A stretch of 12,153 nucleotides of DNA. Origin: CAVSWN01 sp046728115. GTDB lineage: Bacteria > Acidobacteriota > Vicinamibacteria > Vicinamibacterales > CAVVIG01. Below the pieces are notes generated by a model. It was not told the DNA's origin, did no database searches, and saw only the letters and a list, made by a program, of their open reading frames with translations. The stretch is from contig JBKPDW010000623.1 of NCBI GenBank assembly GCA_046728115.1, positions 1 to 12,153 of the forward strand, written 5' to 3'. The position numbers were made by a program, and so were the translations under genes. Shown one piece after another: positions 1 through 7,074 of this stretch (positions are counted from its first letter, which is position 1; each line of letters opens with the position of its first letter).

Positions 1-145
1 CACCGGCACAGGCCACCGCGACCGCTGCGAGCAAAACGACGAACCCGGCTGTCCTCGTCGATTCGCCACGAAAACACGAAAATACGAAACCTACATTGGG
101 CTTTCTTTCGTGCCTGCGTGATTTCGTGGCGGTTCGGTTGCGCAT
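1..145 (-). CDS. Probable lipoprotein or secreted protein, N-terminal fragment (runs off window)
   Basis: The frame is open for 48 codons from an ATG at 145 to the window edge, so only the N-terminus is visible. Residues 34-48 read AGFVVLLAAVAVACAG-like: a hydrophobic core followed by a relaxed lipobox (A-V-A-C at 43-46), suggesting a lipoprotein or at least a Sec-exported protein. The ATG lies 7 nt after the TAA of the cytochrome/monooxygenase gene, which suggests translational coupling; the only SD-like stretch (GAGGG, 148-152) is too close to be convincing. No other start codon exists in frame before the hydrophobic core. About 23 of the roughly 33 residues before the core are encoded by an inverted repeat (64-131), giving an unusually long, basic, Arg/Lys-rich leader. 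Function cannot be told. It could also be a frame disrupted by the repeat. Confidence 0.45.
   Translation of the reverse strand, partial: MRNRTATKSRRHERKPNVGFVFSCFRGESTRTAGFVVLLAAVAVACAG
64..131. repeat. Inverted repeat with ACGAAA units
   Basis: Arms 64-89 and 106-131 are inverted copies matching at 21 of 26 positions, separated by a 16-nt spacer. The left arm contains ACGAAA at 68, 76 and 84, an 8-nt period. The outermost 10 bases (CGCCACGAAA) are perfectly paired. The element follows the stop of the cytochrome/monooxygenase gene and lies inside the 5' end of the next possible gene. No transposase or T-tract is present, so it looks like a small dispersed palindromic element rather than an insertion sequence or a canonical terminator. 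Related CACGAA-type intergenic repeats are, from memory, frequent in several GC-rich phyla; copy number in this genome is unknown. Confidence 0.6.
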
Positions 146-152
146 GACCCTC

Positions 153-1448
153 TTATGGATTTGTCGCGGGCCGTTTGCGCGCCTCGATTCGCTGCTGGTA
201 ATCGGCCTCGTCGATGTAGAAGAGGCTCACCCACGCGAAGCTCATCTCGTCGATCGTGCGCTGGCCGTAGCCGACCCAGTTGCGCGGGTTCGGGTTGTAT
301 TTGTTCGCCGCGGTGTTGTCGTGCCAGCCGGTGATGTGAATCACCGTTCCGGCCGGCAGAATCGGCGCGACATCGTCGGCGTACGGATACGTGATGTGCC
401 AGCCGAACTGGTAGTTGCTCACGCAGCTGAGCGTTTCGGTGCGCGCAGGGCCGGGACGCGCGGAATCGGCGCGAATGTCCGGATAGATCACTTCCATGCA
501 CATCGCCTTGCCGCGATTGTGCATGTGCGGCTGAAACGCCGACAGCACGGCCGGACGCGGAAGACGGAAATAGCCGTCGCTGCGTGCCACCTCGCCGGGC
601 GGAATGTCGAGATCGTTGTTGTCGCCCATGTGCTGCGTGAACGCGACGTACTTCGGCGTCTCACCTTTCGGATACAACTTGAATCCGACGGAAATGTTGA
701 CCAGCGACCGCTCGCCGCTCGGATGCAGGTGCAGGTTGAAATGCAGCTTCGAGCCAGCTTTGATCAGGCGTCCCGAGTTGGGCGGGAAGATATCGCCGTT
801 CTTTCCGAGCGCGTACTCGTTGAAGAACAGGCCGATCGGATCCTCTTCTTCGTCCTCGATCATGTTCACCGTCGCGTGATGGACGACCTTGAACGCGTAT
901 GGCTCGGGCTTGGTCTCGACCGCGGCGATGTACAGGTCTTCTTTGAACTCAGGGTCGATGTCCACGTCGACGAATTCGTCGGGACCGTTCCCGCGCAGCT
1001 CGTACGGTTTCGGCATCGTGACGACGATGTCGGGCTTGCCGATGTGCCATTTGTCGACGTCGGCAAATTGTCGGGGGGGCGGGATGTCGGCCAGGTTTCC
1101 GGCTGGAGCACCAGCATCCACCCAATTCGCGATCGTGGCGATTTCGGCGTCGCTCAATGACGGATCGTCCTTGAACTTCGTGATGCCGACGTGGCGATCG
1201 ATGTACCACGGCGGCATCTCGCGCGCGGTGACTTTCGCTTTGATCGAGCGCGCCCACGGCCGGACGTCCTGGTAGCTCACGAGCGACATCGGCGCGATCG
1301 CGCCCGCGCGATGGCAATTCTGGCAGGAGCGCTGCAGGATCGGCGCGATGTCTTTGGCGAAGGTCACCGACGATGGCGCGGGCTGCTGCGCGGACGTCGC
1401 GGCCCAGACCACGGTCACGATCGCCAGTGTGAGAGCCGAACGCTTCAT
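153..1448 (-). CDS. Secreted heme c / PHM-like copper monooxygenase-type protein
   Basis: A 431-residue exported protein. Residues 1-20 form a Sec signal peptide. Residues 28-115 are a cytochrome c-like domain with a heme site C42-x-x-C45-H46 and a likely axial Met in EMPPW (M78). Residues ~135-420 resemble copper type II ascorbate-dependent monooxygenases (peptidylglycine hydroxylating monooxygenase fold). Candidate ligands for both copper sites are present: HH at 190-191 and H240/H242 in HLHPSGE for the first site; H308-x-H310 in QPHMHNRGK and M402 in IDEM for the second. Such heme-copper fusions occur as uncharacterised proteins in Acidobacteria and Planctomycetes; the substrate is unknown. 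I chose ATG 1448 over an upstream GTG at 1454 because that GTG overlaps the GGAGGT ribosome binding site (1453-1458). It lies 55 nt after the small cytochrome gene, at the distal end of the operon. The fold call is from motif recognition, not a search. Confidence 0.8.
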   Translation of the reverse strand: MKRSALTLAIVTVVWAATSAQQPAPSSVTFAKDIAPILQRSCQNCHRAGAIAPMSLVSYQDVRPWARSIKAKVTAREMPPWYIDRHVGITKFKDDPSLSDAEIATIANWVDAGAPAGNLADIPPPRQFADVDKWHIGKPDIVVTMPKPYELRGNGPDEFVDVDIDPEFKEDLYIAAVETKPEPYAFKVVHHATVNMIEDEEEDPIGLFFNEYALGKNGDIFPPNSGRLIKAGSKLHFNLHLHPSGERSLVNISVGFKLYPKGETPKYVAFTQHMGDNNDLDIPPGEVARSDGYFRLPRPAVLSAFQPHMHNRGKAMCMEVIYPDIRADSARPGPARTETLSCVSNYQFGWHITYPYADDVAPILPAGTVIHITGWHDNTAANKYNPNPRNWVGYGQRTIDEMSFAWVSLFYIDEADYQQRIEARKRPATNP

Positions 1449-1503
1449 GAACACCTCCGTTGAACGATCCCCTGCGACATGGCCGGCCGCAGTTGCAGCA
1501 AGG

Positions 1504-1860
1504 TTACTTCAATAGCGGAATGCTCGAGACCGCAGGCGGACGCGGCCGGCTTCGCAGATAAGCGTAGACGTCGGCCAGATCCTGCTCCGACATTACTTTG
1601 GCCGTATACGGTGGCATGTCACCACGCGGCGATCGCACGTAGCTGACAAAGCCGCGGAACGGTGGTGGAGTTGGCGCGATGCGTGCGCCGGCGGCGCCGC
1701 CCTGCCCTTCGTAATTGTGGCACTGGTAGCAGCCGTTCTTGACGAACAGCGTCTTACCCTTGTCGGCGTCGCCCGGGGGCACGGCGGACGGCTGACCCGG
1801 CGCGGGCGCCTGCGCCGACCCTGCGATCGCCAGAACAGCGGCGAGGAACATGCTCTTCAT
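1504..1860 (-). CDS. Small secreted c-type cytochrome
   Basis: A 118-residue monoheme cytochrome c, probably a periplasmic electron carrier. Residues 1-18 are a signal peptide ending at AQA. The heme attachment site is C44-x-x-C47-H48 (GCYQCH) and the distal ligand is probably M82 in DMPPY. The final helix (SEQDLADVYAYLRS, 91-104) is the usual class I C-terminal helix. The start is 8 nt after the ThDP-enzyme stop, with an AGGT ribosome binding site (1867-1870) six bases ahead. Its position directly after the PQQ dehydrogenase and ThDP-enzyme genes suggests it accepts electrons from that module; this is inferred from context. PQQ alcohol dehydrogenases elsewhere use comparable small cytochromes. 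Confidence 0.88.
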   Translation of the reverse strand: MKSMFLAAVLAIAGSAQAPAPGQPSAVPPGDADKGKTLFVKNGCYQCHNYEGQGGAAGARIAPTPPPFRGFVSYVRSPRGDMPPYTAKVMSEQDLADVYAYLRSRPRPPAVSSIPLLK

Positions 1861-1868
1861 TTCAAGAC

Positions 1869-3761
1869 CTACCGCGGCTGGCAGACCACGTCGACGAGCG
1901 CCGGCTCGCCGTCTTTTACGATCGCGACCGCGCGTGCAATGGCGGGACCCAGCTCCTTCGGATCAGTGATTGGACCTTCAGCGTGCACACCGAGCCCCTG
2001 CGCGACCTTCGCGTAGTCGATGGCAGGGTCGACGAGCTCGCTGCCGATCCGGCCGCGATCGATGCCGCGGCTATGGCGGTTGCACATCTTCTGGACGTGC
2101 ATCAGCTCCTGGTGGTACGCGCGATTGTTGTGCATCACGCTGAGCAGCGGGATGCGATGGTGCGCAGCGGTCCACAAAACGCCTGGGGCATACATCAAGT
2201 CGCCGTCGGCCTGGATGTTCACGGCCAGACGGCCGTGACGTTTGTGCGCCAGCGCAGCCCCGGCTGCTGCGGGCGCACCATACCCGACGCCGGCACCGCC
2301 GGATCCCCCAATCCACTGATAGGGTTTATCGAAGTTCCAGAGGCGCCGCGCCCACCCGCCCGTGCCATTGACGAGGGCCCAGTCCTCCGCGCGAATCTGT
2401 CCCCACAACTCGGCGCACAGTCGCGCGGTGCTGATCGGACTTGCATCCCACGCGTAGCTCGCATCGAGCCGTGCACGCTCGAGTGCAGCCCCGGACGCTT
2501 CGCCAAGCTTTGCGCCACGGCTTTCGAACGTTCGCCTGCGATCGGCGGTCACCAATCGCTTGACGGCCTCGACGAGCGCCGGCAGCGTCGCCTCCGCGTC
2601 TGCGGCAATGGCCAAATCCACTTCGGCGAACCGCTGGAAATCCTGATAATTGGCGCGCACGTACAGATCGCCGCTGGTGACGCTGATCAGTCTGGTCCCA
2701 GGCTTGGTGATCGGGCGCGATCCGCGGTTCAACTGGTCTCGGAACGTGTTGACGACTCCCCAGAAGTCGGAGAGCTCGAGGCCGAGGATCACGTCGGCAT
2801 CGGCGATCGCACGCGCTTGCGACACGTTCAACGGGTGGCGCGACGGGAAGTTCATGCGGCCGCCCTGATCGACGACGCCGGCCTGCAGCACTTCGGCCAG
2901 TTCGACGAGAGTCTGCATGGCGGCAGGCGTCCGCGCGAGCCGGTCGGCCACGATCACCGGATGCTCGGCGCCGACCAGCAGCCGGGCGACTTCCGCGACC
3001 GCTCCAGCATCTCCCTGCGGCGGACTCGGCACCGCCAGCTTGGGAATCGGTATCCTCGCATCCGCCGCGAGCGGCTGTTCCTGCATCTCTGCGTTCAGCA
3101 CGAGAACGACCGGCGCCATCGGCGGCGTCAGCGCGATTTTGTAGGCGCGCACCGCGGACTCCGCGAAGTGCGCCAGCGACATGGGCGTGTCGTCCCATTT
3201 CGTGTAGTCGCGCACCATCGAAGCGGCGTCCTGCACGCTGTGCGCCCATTCCGGCCCCGGCCGTCTCATTGTCGCGTCGAGCTGGTTGCCCAGCATTATG
3301 TAAACCGGTATGCGATCGCACCAGGCGTTGTAGATCGCCATCGCGGCGTGCTGCAGGCCGACGGTGCCATGCGCGAAGACGCCGAGCGGCTTGCCTTCGA
3401 CTTTTGCGTATCCATGGCCCATCGCGACCGAGGATTCCTCGTGGCAGCACGTAATCAGCTCTGGCCGCTGGTTACCGCCGTAGTTGATGACCGATTCGTG
3501 GATGCCGCGGAAGCTCGATCCGGGATTCGCGCAGACGTAGTCGAGACCGAGCGACTTCAGGACGTCGACCATGAAGTCGGAGCCGGTCCGATCCGCCGTC
3601 AACACGTCGCCGTCGGACGGCGCGGCCGCTTCCGCGCTCGCCGACATGATCGGCGTGCCCGACGCCGGCGCACGCTGCACCTGCGCCTCCGCGCCGGCGA
3701 CCGGCATCGCAATGGCCCCTGCGCCCGCCGCCGCACGTTTCAGAAAGCCGCGACGATCCAC
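1869..3761 (-). CDS. Tat-exported thiamine diphosphate-dependent enzyme (IlvB/benzoylformate decarboxylase-like)
   Basis: A 630-residue ThDP enzyme with the three-domain layout of acetolactate synthase, benzoylformate decarboxylase and pyruvate oxidase. Residues 1-26 carry a twin-arginine signal (DRRGFLKR) followed by an Ala/Pro-rich linker to ~55. The N-terminal domain (~58-220) holds the ThDP-activating glutamate in CHEES (E108), nine residues before GYAK as in the family. The C-terminal domain holds the metal/ThDP motif with D519-G520-D521 and N545-N546; the first Gly of the GDG signature is Ala518. Members of this superfamily are normally cytoplasmic, so an export signal is unusual. Tat would allow export after ThDP is bound. 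The start is GTG at 3761, set by a strong AAGGAGG five bases ahead. It sits between the PQQ dehydrogenase (11 nt) and cytochrome c (8 nt). Reaction and substrate are not known; decarboxylation, carboligation or oxidation of a 2-keto acid are possible. Confidence 0.88.
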   Translation of the reverse strand: MDRRGFLKRAAAGAGAIAMPVAGAEAQVQRAPASGTPIMSASAEAAAPSDGDVLTADRTGSDFMVDVLKSLGLDYVCANPGSSFRGIHESVINYGGNQRPELITCCHEESSVAMGHGYAKVEGKPLGVFAHGTVGLQHAAMAIYNAWCDRIPVYIMLGNQLDATMRRPGPEWAHSVQDAASMVRDYTKWDDTPMSLAHFAESAVRAYKIALTPPMAPVVLVLNAEMQEQPLAADARIPIPKLAVPSPPQGDAGAVAEVARLLVGAEHPVIVADRLARTPAAMQTLVELAEVLQAGVVDQGGRMNFPSRHPLNVSQARAIADADVILGLELSDFWGVVNTFRDQLNRGSRPITKPGTRLISVTSGDLYVRANYQDFQRFAEVDLAIAADAEATLPALVEAVKRLVTADRRRTFESRGAKLGEASGAALERARLDASYAWDASPISTARLCAELWGQIRAEDWALVNGTGGWARRLWNFDKPYQWIGGSGGAGVGYGAPAAAGAALAHKRHGRLAVNIQADGDLMYAPGVLWTAAHHRIPLLSVMHNNRAYHQELMHVQKMCNRHSRGIDRGRIGSELVDPAIDYAKVAQGLGVHAEGPITDPKELGPAIARAVAIVKDGEPALVDVVCQPR

Positions 3762-3766
3762 GTCGT

Positions 3767-3773
3767 CCTCCTT
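3767..3773 (-). promoter_or_regulatory. Strong ribosome binding site setting a GTG start
   Basis: AAGGAGG on the minus strand, five bases before the GTG at 3761. It overlaps the TGA stop of the PQQ dehydrogenase (3773-3775), so ribosomes ending there meet it at once. It decides the GTG start of the Tat-signal ThDP enzyme, giving the MDRRGFLKR N-terminus. Confidence 0.85.
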
Positions 3774-5827
3774 CAGCTGCTCGGCAGCCGGAACGCCAGC
3801 AGTTCGGCAGAGTAATTCCCGCCGCTGATCGCGATGACGATGTACTGCCGTCCGTTGTGCATGTAGGTCATCGGGGATCCGCTTTCCGGCGCCGGCATAT
3901 ACACCGCCCCGACCTCTTTCCCGGTGGCCTTGTCGTACGCGCGCAGCATCGCGCCGCGTTTCCCCGACGGCGTCGTGAACGAGCCGCCCTCACCCGCCAC
4001 CAGCAGCGTCTTGGTGACCAACGGCCCAATCAAGCCCGCGCGCCCTGTCCTTGGAACGTTCAGTCCCTTCAGCGCCGGATTGTTGCGCACGTTGTCCGCG
4101 GTTTCGCCGTGGGCGATGTACCACAGAATGTCGCCTTTGTTCAGATCGATCGCGCTGATTCGCGCGTAGGGCGGCTTCAGCAGCGGCAGTCCCTGGACCT
4201 GCAATGCCCCGCCTCCGCCGCCGCCCTCGCCACCTGCGGCCGCAGCGGCTGGAGTTTCGCCGGTACGACCTCCTCCCGCTGCCGATCCAGACCCACCGGT
4301 GCGCCGGGCACCGGTCAGCACCGTCCCCTGGATGTAGTTCATGTCCGACATGTTGTCCGGCGGCGGAACGAGTCCGAGCGGACTCGCGCCGCTTTGCGAA
4401 TAGATGTACGCGATGTGCGTTTCTGGATCGTAGGCGCCGCCCGGCCAATTGGTCGCAAATCCCGACGTCAAGGTGGCAATCGGGCCTTCGAGCTTGCTGA
4501 CGACCGGTGGCGTGAAGATCGGACCGATCTTGTAGCGCGCGATCGTCTTGACGGCTTCGGCTCGCAACTCCGGGGTGAAGTCGATCAGATCGTCGGTCGA
4601 GACGCCCTGGCGATCGTACGCAGGCGGCTTCGTTGGAAATGGCTGCGTCGGCGAGTACCACTCGCCCGGAACATCACCTTTTGGGACCGGACGCTCTTCG
4701 ATCGGCCAGATCGGCTCGCCCGTTTCGCGGTTGAAGACGTACAAGAACGCTTGTTTGGTCGGTTGTGCAACGGCTTTGATCGTGCGGCCGTTCACGGTGA
4801 TGTCCGCAAGGATTGGCGCGCACGGGATGTCCATGTCCCAGATGCCATGATGGACGAGCTGAAAGTGCCATCGGCGCTGGCCGGTTCGCAGATCGACGGC
4901 AACGAGACTTTCGCCGAACAATCCGTTCCCTGGGCGATGACCGCCGTAGTAATCGCCTGTCGGGAGCTCCACCGGCAGGTACACGAGGCCGAGATCCTCG
5001 TCCACTGAAATCTGCCCCCACACGCCTGCGTTGCCGGTATACGACCACGAATCGCGCTCCCACGTGTCGTTGCCGAATTCACCAGGACCGGGAATCGTGT
5101 GGAAGATCCAGAGGCGTTTCCCCGTGCGTACGTCGAAGCCGCGAACATAGCCCTTCTCGTTGCGGCGGCTCTTGGGATTGGCGCCGGTCTTGTGCGCCGC
5201 GCCGACGATGACCACGTCCTTCGCCACAATCGGGGTCGAGTGCAGACCGATCTCGCCCGTTATGAGATCCATGTCCTGGTCGTCTTCGAGCTTCAAATCG
5301 ACAACGCCGTTCTTGCCGAACGTGGCGACCGGCACGCCGGTCTTGGCGTCGAGCGCGATCAGGCGGTAGCCGGGCGTCACGTAGAGAATCCGCTGTTCGC
5401 TCCCTTCGCTCCAGTATGCGAGCCCTCGACCCGAGAGTTGACGCGGCGCCGCAGCCCCGCGGGCGCCTTCGTTCTCGCTGTGCATCCACAGCATTTCGCC
5501 GGTGCCGGCATCGAGCGCCACGACGGCGCGACGCGAGCCTGCTGTCGTGTAGACGACGCCTTTGACCATCAGCGGCGTCGATTCGAACTGGTATTCTGGC
5601 CGCGGCCCGAGATTGTCGGGCTTGAATCGCCACGCGACCTCGAGCGTGTTGAAATTAGCGGCGTTGATTTGATCGAGCGGGGCGTAGCGCGTGTGACCCA
5701 GGTCGCCGCCATAGGTCGGCCAGTCACCGGTCTTCGCTCCCGACTGTCCGATGAGCGGCGGACCCGCGCTCACCACCACGCACACAGCGGCTGCAGCCAA
5801 TATGTATCGCATAGGCACTCGTTTCAT
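3773..5827 (-). CDS. Secreted PQQ-dependent dehydrogenase (Gcd-like quinoprotein)
   Basis: A 684-residue quinoprotein beta-propeller, probably oxidising a sugar or alcohol in the periplasm with PQQ and Ca2+. Residues 7-28 form a signal peptide. The mature start WPTYGGDLGHTRYAPL (36-51) is the typical first propeller strand; HHGIWDMDIP (326-335) and the QPTKQAFLYVF to PTQPFPTKP stretch (355-401) are characteristic of glucose-dehydrogenase-type quinoproteins. No five-helix membrane anchor and no CxxCH are present, so it is soluble and needs an outside acceptor, likely the cytochrome c encoded two genes on. Residues ~508-540 are a Gly/Ala/Thr low-complexity insert. I chose ATG 5827, which overlaps the previous stop as TGATG (translational coupling); a longer frame would run 48 codons into the upstream gene and lack a signal peptide. 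ATG 5812 (MRYIL) is an alternative. Confidence 0.9.
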   Translation of the reverse strand: MKRVPMRYILAAAAVCVVVSAGPPLIGQSGAKTGDWPTYGGDLGHTRYAPLDQINAANFNTLEVAWRFKPDNLGPRPEYQFESTPLMVKGVVYTTAGSRRAVVALDAGTGEMLWMHSENEGARGAAAPRQLSGRGLAYWSEGSEQRILYVTPGYRLIALDAKTGVPVATFGKNGVVDLKLEDDQDMDLITGEIGLHSTPIVAKDVVIVGAAHKTGANPKSRRNEKGYVRGFDVRTGKRLWIFHTIPGPGEFGNDTWERDSWSYTGNAGVWGQISVDEDLGLVYLPVELPTGDYYGGHRPGNGLFGESLVAVDLRTGQRRWHFQLVHHGIWDMDIPCAPILADITVNGRTIKAVAQPTKQAFLYVFNRETGEPIWPIEERPVPKGDVPGEWYSPTQPFPTKPPAYDRQGVSTDDLIDFTPELRAEAVKTIARYKIGPIFTPPVVSKLEGPIATLTSGFATNWPGGAYDPETHIAYIYSQSGASPLGLVPPPDNMSDMNYIQGTVLTGARRTGGSGSAAGGGRTGETPAAAAAGGEGGGGGGALQVQGLPLLKPPYARISAIDLNKGDILWYIAHGETADNVRNNPALKGLNVPRTGRAGLIGPLVTKTLLVAGEGGSFTTPSGKRGAMLRAYDKATGKEVGAVYMPAPESGSPMTYMHNGRQYIVIAISGGNYSAELLAFRLPSS
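4208..4306 (-). other. Gly/Ala low-complexity insert in the PQQ dehydrogenase
   Basis: Codons ~508-540 encode a run rich in Gly, Ala, Ser and Thr, including AAAAA and six Gly in a row. It sits between the NYIQGTVLTGA strand and the next propeller strand (PPYARISAIDLNKGDILW), so it is probably a disordered surface loop. The reading frame is intact on both sides, so it is not a frameshift scar. Confidence 0.75.
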
Positions 5828-7059
5828 CAGCGTGACGCGACGGTGAACGCCACGGTTCCCGACGCCGTGCGCCGCGTCAGTCGATCGCGCACGGTGACTT
5901 CCAGTTCGTACCGACCTGCCGGAAACGTCTGCAGCGACACCGCCTGCGTGGCAAACGCCACGGTTTCCCACGGCGATGGCGCAGGCAAATCGTCATCGCC
6001 GAAGGCCTGCGGCGCGGTGCGATTGAACAGTCGTCGCGGACCATCGTCCACGCGGTAGAAGCTGTAGTCGGCGGTCAGATCGGAATCTGGCGCGCCGTAA
6101 TTGCAGATCTGATACACGACCGAGAAGATGTCGTTCGTCGTGAACGAGGCGGCGGTCACGGGAACGACTTCGGCGCGCCCGAACGTGTAGGGATGATCGC
6201 TCTGCTCCTGCGCGGACAGCGGGTGCGCCAGCGTGTTGACTCCGGACGCGAGCATGAGGCTGCTGAGCGACAGTTCGTCGTTCCAGAAGTCGGGCACGCT
6301 GAGCGTGTGACGAAGGATCACGGGACCGCTCGTCTTGAGCCGGCCCCGGTCGAGCATTGCGATGTACACGTCGAACTCGCCTGGGGGAAGCGCTAGCGCC
6401 CGCTCGAGCATTCGAGGACTCGAACCACGCGCCGGCTTCACGTCGGCGACGTAGTAGTCCTCGAATGGAAAGACGAGCGGATCGCGCTCCTTCACCTCAT
6501 TCTTTTTCTTCGCCGCTTCCGCCGCGGCCTTCTGGCGTTCGAGTTCCCGCTGCTGGAGCGCGAGCACGGTCAGCGCCTGGGCGGGCGCGGCCACCGCGGC
6601 GCGTGAAGAAGAGGCGGCCGGACCGCCGACCGGAAGTTCGCCCTGGCCCACGTAGATGGTTTCGGGCGGACGAGGCGGCGTCGTGTTGCCGCGCGCGAGC
6701 CAGTCGCGCGCAACCGATCGCTCGTCGGTGGCGCGCAGACCATCGTGGCGCGTGACAGCCCGCACGTACACGATCGTGGACCTGAAGCCGTCGGGGAGGT
6801 CGTGAAGCGCGAGCCGAAACGGAATATACGCCGTGAGATTGCCAGACCGCAGCACGTGACCATCCCACGTGACCGCGTCGCCGGACGTGACGTCGGTTTC
6901 CTGGGCGACGTCCACGGCCCTGATCAACGCGAGCACGGCGTTGCGCTCGTCGTTGCTGAGAGGCTTTCGTCTCGGAGGATCCGAGGCGCTGACGGACGCC
7001 GCAAGGGAGCTGAACAGGAGCACAGGACACACGAGACCGCCGATGGAACGGCTGCGCAT
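5827..7059 (-). CDS. Secreted protein of unknown function with a coiled-coil linker
   Basis: A 410-residue protein I do not recognise as a named family. Residues 1-26 are a signal peptide (cut near SVSA). Residues ~35-125 form a first region ending in RDWLARG. Residues ~160-192 are Ala/Lys/Glu-rich and likely a helical or coiled-coil linker (QQRELERQKAAAEAAKKK). Residues ~195-410 look all-beta, ending in RYELEVTVRDRLTRRTASG, a pattern seen at the C-termini of many acidobacterial secreted proteins with Ig-like or GWxTD-type domains. No catalytic motif or cysteine pair is evident. The start is clear: GGGGAGG (7065-7071) five bases before ATG 7059. It is 15 nt after surE and its TGA overlaps the ATG of the PQQ dehydrogenase, so it is co-translated with that enzyme and may be a scaffold or assembly partner (inference). 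Confidence 0.75.
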   Translation of the reverse strand: MRSRSIGGLVCPVLLFSSLAASVSASDPPRRKPLSNDERNAVLALIRAVDVAQETDVTSGDAVTWDGHVLRSGNLTAYIPFRLALHDLPDGFRSTIVYVRAVTRHDGLRATDERSVARDWLARGNTTPPRPPETIYVGQGELPVGGPAASSSRAAVAAPAQALTVLALQQRELERQKAAAEAAKKKNEVKERDPLVFPFEDYYVADVKPARGSSPRMLERALALPPGEFDVYIAMLDRGRLKTSGPVILRHTLSVPDFWNDELSLSSLMLASGVNTLAHPLSAQEQSDHPYTFGRAEVVPVTAASFTTNDIFSVVYQICNYGAPDSDLTADYSFYRVDDGPRRLFNRTAPQAFGDDDLPAPSPWETVAFATQAVSLQTFPAGRYELEVTVRDRLTRRTASGTVAFTVASR

Positions 7060-7074
7060 GAACGCCTCCCCGCG

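Noticed and set aside
64..131. Rho-independent terminator for the minus-strand operon
   Set aside because: The arms are imperfect, AT-rich in the middle and not followed by a T-tract on either strand, and an open frame continues through the repeat.
96..1160. A 354-codon open frame on the plus strand
   Set aside because: Antisense to the heme-copper protein, no domain features, Arg/Val/Asp-rich shadow composition.
1983..3815. A 610-codon open frame on the plus strand
   Set aside because: It lies fully antisense to the Tat-signal ThDP enzyme, is Arg/His-rich with no recognisable motif, and is a GC-bias shadow. The minus-strand gene has signal, motifs and ribosome binding site.
3857..5058. Long plus-strand open frames opposite the PQQ dehydrogenase
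   Set aside because: Low-information Arg-rich translations mirroring the propeller gene; no start signals or motifs.
5828..5971. Extended N-terminus for the PQQ dehydrogenase
   Set aside because: It overlaps the upstream gene by 48 codons and would place the signal peptide internally; the TGATG junction gives a normal export signal.
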